Shown in pieces: positions 1-6,058 of a stretch of DNA of 6,415 bases. The DNA is from Candidatus Omnitrophota bacterium (GTDB taxonomy: Bacteria > Omnitrophota > Gorgyraeia > Zapsychrales > JANLHA01). The notes beneath the pieces were generated by a model. The model searched no databases and was not told the origin of the DNA. It saw only the letters and a program-made list of their open reading frames with translations. Location: the NCBI GenBank assembly GCA_023247815.1, contig JAHFFS010000089.1, forward strand, positions 1 to 6,415. Direction: 5' to 3'. The position numbers were made by a program, and so were the translations under genes. Each line of letters opens with the position of its first letter. The stretch's first letter is position 1.

Positions 1-1833
1 GGCGGATTTTCCAATAACGGCGAGGGGGGGGAAGACCCGGAGCGTTTTCCGTTGCTGCCTAATGGCGACTCTAAACGCAGCCGGATCAAGCAGGTGGCCC
101 AGGGTCGGTTTGGTGTCACCATCGATTATCTGGTCAACGCCGATCAGATGCAGATCAAAATGGCGCAAGGTGCGAAACCGGGCGAGGGCGGACAGCTGCC
201 CGGATATAAGGTCAGTAAAGAAATCGCGAAGACGCGGTATACAACGCCGGGGGTGGGACTGATTTCACCGCCGCCGCATCATGACATTTATTCGATCGAA
301 GATTTGGCACAATTGATCCATGATTTAAAAAACGCGAATCCGCGGGCGGATGTGAGTGTTAAATTGGTTTCTGAGGTCGGGGTGGGGACGGTCGCGGCCG
401 GTGTGTCGAAGGGAAAAGCCGATCATGTCTTGATCAGCGGGTATGAAGGCGGGACCGGTGCCTCCCCGCAAACGTCAATCAAGCACGCGGGTCTGCCCAT
501 GGAATTGGGGATCGCGGAAACGCAGCAGGTTTTGGTGATGAATGATCTGCGCGGTCGTATTCGAGTCCAGACCGACGGACAGCTCAAGACTGGCCGGGAT
601 GTGGTGATCGCTGGGATGCTGGGCGCCGATGAATTTGGTTTTTCAACCATTGCCTTGGTGACATTGGGCTGCATTTTGTTGCGCAAATGCCATTTGAACA
701 CTTGTTCCGTCGGGATCGCGACCCAAGACAAAGAATTGCGGAAGAAATTTTTTGGTCAGCCGGAATATGTGGTTAATTTTTTTATGTTCGTGGCACAAGA
801 AGCGCGGGAGATCATGGCAGAATTGGGATTCCGAAAATTTGATGATCTCGTCGGACGGGTCGATATGCTGGAGACCAAAGAGTTGATTGATCACTGGAAA
901 ATCAACAAAGGCCTTGATTTGACCAATATTTTGCACAAGCCGGACGTCCCGAAGCACGTCGCTATTCATCATGTTGCGAGGCAGGATCATGGTTTGGAAA
1001 AGGCCTTGGATAATCGTTTGATTGAGAGTTGTCAGGAATCGATCGAGAACAAGCGGCCGGTCCATTTTGACTGTAAGATTCGAAATATCAATCGCACCGT
1101 CGGGACGATGCTTAGCAGTGAAATTGCTCGACGCTATGGTTTGGCGGGACTGCCGGAAGATACGATTCAGGTGAAATTTCAGGGAACGGCTGGGCAGAGC
1201 TTTGGCGCTTTTTTGGCAAAGGGCGTGACCTTTACCTTAGAAGGCGACGCGAACGATTATGTCGGCAAGAGCCTTTCTGGCGGTAAATTGATCGTTTATC
1301 CTCCGAAATCCGCGACCTTTGTCGCCGAAGAAAACATCATTGTTGGTAATGTCGTGCTTTATGGAGCGATTTGCGGGGAAGTTTATTTCCGCGGATTGGC
1401 TGGCGAGCGCTTTGCGGTGCGCAACAGCGGGGCCCTTGCGGTTGTGGAAGGGGTCGGGGACCATGGCTGCGAATATATGACCGGTGGGCGGGTTGTGGTT
1501 TTGGGCCCGACCGGGCGTAACTTTGCCGCTGGGATGAGTGGTGGGGTCGCGTATGTTTTTGACAGCGACGGTGCTTTCAAATCGCGCTGCAATATGGAGA
1601 TGGTTGAGCTTTTTCCCGTCGAGCAAGCAGCTGATGTGGCAGAACTGAAAGGTCTGATTGAAAATCATTTGCGTTATACGCAAAGCAGTGTTGCGAAAAA
1701 TGTTTTGGCCGATTGGCAGAAGGCGCTTCGGCAATTTGTCAAAGTCTATCCGGTTGATTATCGGCGGGTTATTGAAGAAGCGGAGAAGTTGCAAGAAACA
1801 AGTCTCAAGTCTCAGGTCTCAAGTCACAAGTAA
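1..1833 (+). CDS. gltB: Glutamate synthase (NADPH) large subunit, 3' part
   Basis: This is the C-terminal 610 residues of the GOGAT large subunit; the amidotransferase and central domains lie upstream of the window. The frame is open from base 1, so no start is visible. The subunit makes glutamate from 2-oxoglutarate and ammonia released from glutamine, using electrons passed on by GltD. Fragment residues 5-12 (NNGEGGED) and 59-68 (KPGEGGQLPG) begin the FMN-binding synthase barrel. GYEGGTGASP is at 147-156. The 3Fe-4S ligands are C224, C230 and C235, with the family spacing C-x5-C-x4-C. From about residue 352 comes the GXGXG beta-helix domain (GTAGQSFGAF at 395, GDANDYVG at 415), ending around 520, then a helical tail. 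The position before SN, usually Lys or Arg in 'GG[KR]SN', is Phe here. The last 11 residues (TSLKSQVSSHK) are encoded by a repeat array and are probably not ancestral. gltD follows 38 bases after the stop. Confidence 0.97.
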   Translation, partial: GGFSNNGEGGEDPERFPLLPNGDSKRSRIKQVAQGRFGVTIDYLVNADQMQIKMAQGAKPGEGGQLPGYKVSKEIAKTRYTTPGVGLISPPPHHDIYSIEDLAQLIHDLKNANPRADVSVKLVSEVGVGTVAAGVSKGKADHVLISGYEGGTGASPQTSIKHAGLPMELGIAETQQVLVMNDLRGRIRVQTDGQLKTGRDVVIAGMLGADEFGFSTIALVTLGCILLRKCHLNTCSVGIATQDKELRKKFFGQPEYVVNFFMFVAQEAREIMAELGFRKFDDLVGRVDMLETKELIDHWKINKGLDLTNILHKPDVPKHVAIHHVARQDHGLEKALDNRLIESCQESIENKRPVHFDCKIRNINRTVGTMLSSEIARRYGLAGLPEDTIQVKFQGTAGQSFGAFLAKGVTFTLEGDANDYVGKSLSGGKLIVYPPKSATFVAEENIIVGNVVLYGAICGEVYFRGLAGERFAVRNSGALAVVEGVGDHGCEYMTGGRVVVLGPTGRNFAAGMSGGVAYVFDSDGAFKSRCNMEMVELFPVEQAADVAELKGLIENHLRYTQSSVAKNVLADWQKALRQFVKVYPVDYRRVIEEAEKLQETSLKSQVSSHK

Positions 1834-1857
1834 CTTGTCACTTGCAACTTGAGACTT
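1799..1857. repeat. Heptamer array forming an inverted repeat across the gltB stop codon
   Basis: Five 7-base units run head to tail: CAAGTCT, CAAGTCT, CAGGTCT, CAAGTCA and CAAGTAA (1799-1833). The orientation then flips to ACTTGTC, ACTTGCA, ACTTGAG and ACTT (1833-1857). Arm 1807-1831 and arm 1833-1857 match at 21 of 25 positions as an inverted repeat, and one mismatch is a G-U pair in RNA. The gltB stop TAA (1831-1833) lies at the centre of symmetry. The right arm ends two bases before the gltD ribosome binding site. This resembles heptanucleotide STRR-type or REP-like dispersed repeats known in other bacteria; that family link is only an analogy. In RNA the hairpin could affect translation or mRNA stability between gltB and gltD. 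There is no U-tract, so it is not a typical terminator. Confidence 0.85.
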
Positions 1858-1859
1858 AT

Positions 1860-1864
1860 AAGGA
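1860..1864 (+). promoter_or_regulatory. Ribosome binding site of gltD
   Basis: AAGGA lies 7 bases before the ATG at 1872. It decides the gltD start: a TTG ten codons upstream (1842) is in frame but lies inside the repeat arm, has no Shine-Dalgarno sequence, and would add residues not expected in GltD. The site immediately follows the heptamer hairpin, so folding of that hairpin could influence its accessibility. Confidence 0.75.
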
Positions 1865-1871
1865 ATTGCAT

Positions 1872-3311
1872 ATGGGTGACAGCAAAGGTTTCATGAAATA
1901 TCCTCGTCAGGATTTCAAAAAGGAACCTACCAAAGAGCGGATTAGGCATTGGAAAGAATTTTATCTGGAAATGCCGGAAGAAAAATTGAAACTCCAGGGT
2001 GGGCGCTGCATGGATTGTGGGGTCCCGTTTTGTCAATCCGGTTGTCCGATTGGCAATATCATTCCCGACTGGAATGATCTGGTTTATCGCAACCGTTGGC
2101 AAGAAGCGGTTGAGCGTCTGCATAAAACCAACAATTTTCCGGAGTTTACCGGTCGGGTCTGTCCGGCGCCGTGTGAGAATTCCTGCGTCTTAGCGATCAA
2201 TGAGCCTGCGGTGACGATCAAAAATATCGAGGTTTCGATCATTGAGAAGGCCTATAAAGAAGGGTGGGTCAAACCGCAGCCGCCTAAAAAACGTTCGGGA
2301 AAAAAAGTCGCGGTTGTGGGGTCTGGCCCGTCGGGATTGGCTTGCGCCGATCAGTTGAATAAAGCCGGACATAGTGTCACTGTTTATGAGAAAAATGAAG
2401 TGATCGGCGGGCTTTTGATTTTAGGGATCCCGGATTTCAAATTGGAAAAATGGGTGGTCGAGCGGCGGGTTAAGCGCATGGAAGAGGAAGGGGTGAAATT
2501 CAAGCCCCGAACCCATATCGGGGTTGACGTTTCGACTAAAAAACTCGTTGAGGAATTTGACGCGGTTGTCTTGGCCGGAGGGGCGGAAGATCCTCGGAAT
2601 TTACCGGTGGAAGGGCGCGATTTGGACGGCATTCATTTTGCCATGGATTTCTTGACCCAGCAGAATCGTTTGGGCCGTGGGGAAAAAATTGTTGCGGAAG
2701 AACGGATCAGCGCTGAGGGAAAGAAAGTCGTGGTCCTGGGCGGCGGGGATACGGGTTCTGACTGCATTGGTACGGCGAATCGGCAGGGTGCTAGCATCGT
2801 TAGGAATTTTGAATTGTTGCCGGAACCTCCTCAAGAACGGGCCGTTGGTAATCCCTGGCCGCAGTGGGCGTTCATCATGCGGACTTCGACTTCCCACGAA
2901 GAAGGAGTTGAGAGGGATTATGCCATTTTGACCAAGGGGTTTAGCGGTGAAGGGGGTAAGGTCAAAAAGCTGCATGCGGTGCGGATTGAGTTTGGCGAAA
3001 TGGATCCTGAAACCGGACGGCGGCCGATGAAGGAAATCCCGGGTTCGCAATTTACTGTCGAGGCGGAGCTGGTTTTATTGGCTTTGGGCTTTCTTGGGCC
3101 GGTGAAACGTGGTATGCTGGAAGAATTGGGTGTTGCTTTGGATCAACGGGGCAATGTAAAAACTGATAACAATCACATGACCAGCATTCCTGGGATTTTT
3201 GCCGCGGGGGACATGCGACGAGGTCAGTCCTTAGTGGTTTGGGCCATCAACGAAGGACGCGCAACAGCGACGGGTGTCCATCAGCATCTCACGACGGGAG
3301 TAAAAATTTAA
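1872..3311 (+). CDS. gltD: Glutamate synthase (NADPH) small subunit
   Basis: This 479-residue protein has the usual length for GltD, the flavoprotein that takes electrons from NADPH and passes them to GltB. The N-terminus MGDSKGFMKY is typical of the family. The N-terminal domain holds cysteines 46, 49, 54 and 58 (C-x2-C-x4-C-x3-C) and 97, 101 and 105 (C-x3-C-x3-C), the ligand set for two 4Fe-4S clusters. The FAD-binding Rossmann motif is VVGSGPSG (148-155), followed by the acidic residue in VYEKN. The NADPH-binding motif is VVVLGGGDTGSD (286-297). The late FAD motif GIFAAGDMRRGQ spans 441-452. All expected motifs are intact. The related NfnB/SudA-type subunits share this fold, but adjacency to a true GltB makes the GOGAT assignment secure. 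It is very likely co-transcribed with gltB, and the downstream lipoprotein gene starts 22 bases after its stop. Confidence 0.97.
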   Translation: MGDSKGFMKYPRQDFKKEPTKERIRHWKEFYLEMPEEKLKLQGGRCMDCGVPFCQSGCPIGNIIPDWNDLVYRNRWQEAVERLHKTNNFPEFTGRVCPAPCENSCVLAINEPAVTIKNIEVSIIEKAYKEGWVKPQPPKKRSGKKVAVVGSGPSGLACADQLNKAGHSVTVYEKNEVIGGLLILGIPDFKLEKWVVERRVKRMEEEGVKFKPRTHIGVDVSTKKLVEEFDAVVLAGGAEDPRNLPVEGRDLDGIHFAMDFLTQQNRLGRGEKIVAEERISAEGKKVVVLGGGDTGSDCIGTANRQGASIVRNFELLPEPPQERAVGNPWPQWAFIMRTSTSHEEGVERDYAILTKGFSGEGGKVKKLHAVRIEFGEMDPETGRRPMKEIPGSQFTVEAELVLLALGFLGPVKRGMLEELGVALDQRGNVKTDNNHMTSIPGIFAAGDMRRGQSLVVWAINEGRATATGVHQHLTTGVKI

Positions 3312-3333
3312 TTTTATCAAAAAAGGAGTGATC

Positions 3334-3843
3334 ATGAAAAAGTTGGCTTTGGTTTTGGTGGTTTTAGCAATGGTTGGTTGTGACAATAAAACGACATCTT
3401 TACAAAAAGAAATAGCTCCCAATATAAATTATTTGAGTCAAGGTATTGAACTTTTGAAACAAGGGAAGGGGGCGGATGCCATAGAGAGTTTTGATAATGC
3501 CATCAGGCAGGATCCGGCCGATGTCCAGGCTTATCTGGTCTTAGGACAGACGTATATGATGATTAAGCAATATCCGCAGGCGGTGAGTACTTATAACGCT
3601 GCCGCTCGGGTCGCCCCCAATCAAGGAGAAGTTTTTTACCTCTTAGCGTTGAGCGAGGCCATGTCCGGCAATATTCAAAAAGCGTTTGAGAGCACACAGA
3701 AAAGCATTTCTATTTTTCAACAACAAAATAACGATGAGGGCGTGAAAAAGTCGGCCGCGTTATTAGAACAGTTTATGCCAAAATCAAATGAAGCCAAGAT
3801 GAATCAATCCGCCGTTTCGGTCTCAGGACAATCCAAACCATAA
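3334..3843 (+). CDS. TPR-repeat lipoprotein
   Basis: This predicted 169-residue envelope lipoprotein is of unknown specific function. Residues 1-15 are a short Lys-Lys plus hydrophobic signal sequence ending in M-V-G, with C16 as the likely lipidated cysteine; Met at -3 makes the lipobox slightly atypical. Asp at +2 (C16-D17) is the inner-membrane retention signal in E. coli, but that rule may not hold here. The mature part has about three tetratricopeptide repeats, near 31-61, 64-95 and 98-131, with the AIESFDNAIRQDP and AVSTYNAAARVAP helix-B patterns. The tail is polar and low in complexity (from about 149). Such repeats bind protein partners. The ATG at 3334 is chosen because AAAAGGAG (3321-3328) is 5 bases upstream; the GTG at 3328 overlaps that site. 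The short gap suggests read-through from gltD, but no functional link to GOGAT is known to me. Confidence 0.85.
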   Translation: MKKLALVLVVLAMVGCDNKTTSLQKEIAPNINYLSQGIELLKQGKGADAIESFDNAIRQDPADVQAYLVLGQTYMMIKQYPQAVSTYNAAARVAPNQGEVFYLLALSEAMSGNIQKAFESTQKSISIFQQQNNDEGVKKSAALLEQFMPKSNEAKMNQSAVSVSGQSKP

Positions 3844-3850
3844 TTTTTCC

Positions 3851-3900
3851 ATTCTCACCTCGCAGGTGCGCCTGCGAGGTGAGAATCCCTATAGTCTTTT
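3851..3900 (+). terminator. Probable intrinsic terminator hairpin after the TPR lipoprotein
   Basis: ATTCTCACCTCGCAGG (3851-3866) and its exact reverse complement (3871-3886) form a perfect 16-bp stem around the loop TGCG, which fits the stable UNCG tetraloop pattern in RNA. It begins 7 bases after the lipoprotein stop codon. The T-run is weak and displaced (TCTTTT, 3895-3900), so termination may be inefficient or factor-assisted. Alternatives are an mRNA 3' stabiliser or a copy of a dispersed palindrome. Position and stem quality favour a transcription-end role. Confidence 0.6.
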
Positions 3901-3957
3901 CCTATCAGGCAAGTCCCTTCAAACAATCATAACATCAGAATTAATTGGAAATTCGTT

Positions 3958-3987
3958 TTGCGGTTTGAGCACAGCCTTTGTTATAAT
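3958..3987 (+). promoter_or_regulatory. Candidate sigma-70-type promoter for the secreted-protein gene
   Basis: TATAAT at 3982-3987 is an exact -10 consensus. A weak -35, TTGCGG (3958-3963), lies 18 bases upstream and matches TTGACA only at its first three positions. Initiation would fall near 3994-3996, giving a leader of about 30 bases before the GTG at 4026. It sits in the gap after the putative terminator, where a new transcription unit would be expected to begin. AT-rich sequence makes a chance match possible. Apart from this and the hairpin, I see nothing else in the 182-base gap (3844-4025). Confidence 0.5.
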
Positions 3988-4016
3988 AAATTTTATCGTT
4001 GGGACCATAGAAAAAA

Positions 4017-4020
4017 GGAG
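4017..4020 (+). promoter_or_regulatory. Ribosome binding site supporting a GTG start
   Basis: GGAG, within a run of A followed by AGGAG, lies 5 bases before the GTG at 4026. No in-frame ATG is nearby: the first is at codon 17, inside the hydrophobic core of the signal peptide. The site therefore fixes GTG as the start. Confidence 0.75.
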
Positions 4021-4025
4021 ACGCT

Positions 4026-4514
4026 GTGCGACAAAAGCGATTTGGCTTGACTGTGTTTTTAGTTTTATACTTAATGTCTTCGATAGTTTTTGCTGAAGGA
4101 GTCTCGGAGACAATGCAGCAGCAGGCCGCGCAGCAATCGCAGAGCGCGAATAATGAGCAAGCACTGGAAGTTGCTGCGTTGGCTGACGTGATCGCTGCTT
4201 TGAATCAGACGGCGGAAAACTGGACGCTACTTGTGGATACTGCTGCGAAAGAAACCATTGTGACCTACTATGTTCATGAGTTTCAACAGCAGGGAATAGG
4301 GATTCTTAAACCAGCGGCGTATTATGTCAACGTGATCGACGGGATGTCGCAGCAGTCACCTGATGTTTTTAAGCATCCATTTTCGCAAGTATTACAGATT
4401 GTGGCGGTCATTGAATACGATTTCAATAATGGACAGAATCCCGATGACATGGCTTATCAAATTTTGGGTAGTAAAGAGGCGGTCATGCAGAATCGGCAAC
4501 GACTGGGGATGTAA
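4026..4514 (+). CDS. Small exported protein of unknown function
   Basis: I do not recognise a named family for this 162-residue protein. Residues 1-23 look like a Sec signal peptide: a basic start (MRQKR), a hydrophobic core (residues 7-17) and a V-F-A motif giving likely cleavage between A23 and E24. Residues 30-45 are a Gln/Ala/Ser-rich, low-complexity linker. Residues 46-75 look helical. The remainder has a more ordered, conserved-looking character: YYVHEFQQQGIGILKP (81-96), then YYVNVIDGM (99-107), then a C-terminal block rich in hydrophobic and acidic residues, VLQIVAVIEYDFNNG (122-136), ending in short helices. There is no cysteine, no lipobox and no further membrane segment, so a soluble periplasmic protein is the simplest reading. 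Start is GTG with a strong ribosome binding site. It probably has its own promoter. A repeat patch begins directly after its stop. Confidence 0.75.
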   Translation: MRQKRFGLTVFLVLYLMSSIVFAEGVSETMQQQAAQQSQSANNEQALEVAALADVIAALNQTAENWTLLVDTAAKETIVTYYVHEFQQQGIGILKPAAYYVNVIDGMSQQSPDVFKHPFSQVLQIVAVIEYDFNNGQNPDDMAYQILGSKEAVMQNRQRLGM

Positions 4515-4515
4515 G

Positions 4516-4543
4516 CAAGTTACAAGTGTCCAGCGCCCAAGCG
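4516..4543. repeat. Degraded heptamer repeat patch after the secreted-protein gene
   Basis: Two clear units, CAAGTTA (4516-4522) and CAAGTGT (4523-4529), are followed by two diverged ones, CCAGCGC and CCAAGCG, still in 7-base register. The core CAAGT and the period are the same as in the array at the gltB end. It begins two bases after a stop codon. The first two units are convincing; the last two could be chance. Confidence 0.5.
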
Positions 4544-4564
4544 TCCCAGGGTATCATAAAACTT

Positions 4565-6058
4565 ATGTATATCTTATCCATCGACCAAGGTACAACTGGC
4601 ACGCGGGCGTTCATTTTTGATCAGAGTTCGCGGGTCGTCGCCAGTGCCTATCAAGAATTCAAGCAATATTATCCTCAAGCCGGCTGGGTTGAACACGATG
4701 CCGACGAGATTTGGCGGTCCTGTGAGCGGGTCATTGGGCAGGCGCTCCGTCGGGCCGGAATCAAGCAAACGTCCATCGCAGCCATTGGGATCACGAACCA
4801 ACGGGAAACAACAGTGGTTTGGGACCGTAAGACGTCACGGCCTGCGGCCAAGGCGATTTGCTGGCAATGCCGACGGACAACCGCAATTTGTCAAAGTCCA
4901 AATATCCAAAGACATAAAAAAGTGATCCAGCAGAAAACCGGGCTGGTGGTTGATCCTTATTTCTCGGCGACAAAGATCCAATGGTTGTTGGATCAGGTGA
5001 AGGGGCTGCGAAAAAAAGCCAATCAGGGTGATGTGTGTTTTGGGACCATCGACAGTTGGCTGGTGTGGAAGCTAACGGGTGGGAAAAGTCATGTCACGGA
5101 TTTGACCAATGCTTCACGGACGATGATTTTTAATATTAAGAATTTTTCGTGGGACAAAGAGTTGCTGCGGATTTTTAAGATCCCGTCGGGAATCCTACCT
5201 AAGGTCCAGAAATCAGGATCCATCTTTGGTCATACTCAACAAGGTGTTGCCGGTCTTCGGGCCGGGATTCCCATCGCGGCAATTTTAGGCGACCAACAAG
5301 CAGCGCTTTATGGACAGGGTTGTTATGCGCCGGGATCTGTGAAGAACACCTATGGGACCGGATGTTTTGCGGTTCTGAATACCGGAAAGAAATTGGTTAG
5401 CTCAAAACAGGGTTTATTGTCGACGATTGCCAGTGACGCCCGCGGCAATCCGGTTTATGCCCTCGAAGGATCGGTTTTTATCGCCGGAGCCGTGATGCAA
5501 TGGTTGCGCGATGAATTGAAAGTCATCAAATCGGCAGCGGAGTCGCAAAAATATATTCAAGGCCTGAAGGACACGCACGGTGTTTATTTTGTTCCGGCGT
5601 TTGCCGGATTGGGTGCCCCTTATTGGGACAGTCAGGCGCGGGGCATCATTACCGGGTTGACCCGCGGGGCCAATGTCAGGCATGTTGTGCGCGCTGCGTT
5701 GGAGTCGATCGCCTATCAAACCAAAGATGTGGTGGACGCGATGCGCAAGGAAACAAAATTAGCAATCAAAAGGTTAAAGGTCGACGGTGGGGCCTGTCAT
5801 AATGATTTTCTGATGCAGTTTCAAGCGGATATCCTCAATTGTCAGGTTGCCCGGCCCAAGATCACCGAATCCACGGCCTTTGGCGCGGCCTTGCTCGCCG
5901 GTGTTACGATTGGGTTATGGAAGGCCGATCAGAATTTGAGCCAACACAATCCTAACCAGAAAATTTTTCGTCCGCGAATGAAAGTCGGTGAGCGGGCCAG
6001 ACTTTATCAAGGATGGCAGCGAGCCGTGACCCAGGCCAGGACACCAACCGTTTTATGA
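4565..6058 (+). CDS. glpK: Glycerol kinase
   Basis: This cytoplasmic FGGY-family kinase makes sn-glycerol-3-phosphate from glycerol and ATP. At 497 residues it is close to the E. coli enzyme (about 502). The ATPase phosphate-1 motif is SIDQGTTGTR (5-14). Glycerol-site residues are R80-E81 (GITNQRETTVVWD), W100 (WQCRRT) and Y132. The catalytic Asp is D243 in GDQQAALYGQ. FGGY signatures lie at 132-145 and 363-393 (GLTRGANVRH, then RAALESIAYQTKDVVDAM), with the nucleotide-site motif VDGGACHNDFLMQFQ at 406-420. The loop before D243 is short, as in E. coli, and lacks the His that the PTS phosphorylates in Gram-positive GlpK, so that control is unlikely. The ATG at 4565 gives the family N-terminus (MYILSIDQGTT). 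Its ribosome binding site is poor (AGGG, 13 bases upstream), and an upstream GTG at 4526 has none. It overlaps glpD by four bases. Confidence 0.96.
   Translation: MYILSIDQGTTGTRAFIFDQSSRVVASAYQEFKQYYPQAGWVEHDADEIWRSCERVIGQALRRAGIKQTSIAAIGITNQRETTVVWDRKTSRPAAKAICWQCRRTTAICQSPNIQRHKKVIQQKTGLVVDPYFSATKIQWLLDQVKGLRKKANQGDVCFGTIDSWLVWKLTGGKSHVTDLTNASRTMIFNIKNFSWDKELLRIFKIPSGILPKVQKSGSIFGHTQQGVAGLRAGIPIAAILGDQQAALYGQGCYAPGSVKNTYGTGCFAVLNTGKKLVSSKQGLLSTIASDARGNPVYALEGSVFIAGAVMQWLRDELKVIKSAAESQKYIQGLKDTHGVYFVPAFAGLGAPYWDSQARGIITGLTRGANVRHVVRAALESIAYQTKDVVDAMRKETKLAIKRLKVDGGACHNDFLMQFQADILNCQVARPKITESTAFGAALLAGVTIGLWKADQNLSQHNPNQKIFRPRMKVGERARLYQGWQRAVTQARTPTVL

Noticed and set aside
1237..1794. A 185-residue open frame on the - strand opposite gltB
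   Set aside because: It lies wholly opposite the conserved GXGXG domain of gltB and has no recognisable domain; it is a shadow of the coding pattern.
1799..1857. CRISPR-like array
   Set aside because: Units are 7 bases, contiguous and without spacers, and they reverse orientation; there are no cas genes.
1842..1871. TTG start for gltD, ten codons upstream
   Set aside because: It lies within the heptamer repeat and has no ribosome binding site; the ATG at 1872 has AAGGA at 7 bases and gives the family N-terminus.
2601..3050. A 149-residue open frame on the - strand opposite gltD
   Set aside because: It is antisense to the conserved NADPH-binding region of gltD and shows no family motif.
3844..4025. 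Riboswitch or small RNA in the intergenic gap
   Set aside because: Apart from one simple hairpin and a promoter-like -10 box I see no conserved multi-stem structure or known aptamer core.
3866..4096. A 76-residue + strand open frame across the intergenic gap
   Set aside because: It begins inside the hairpin, covers the promoter and overlaps the secreted-protein gene in another frame; it has no plausible start signal.
4526..4564. GTG start for glpK, 13 codons upstream
   Set aside because: There is no ribosome binding site, the sequence is repeat remnant, and the added residues precede the standard GlpK N-terminus.
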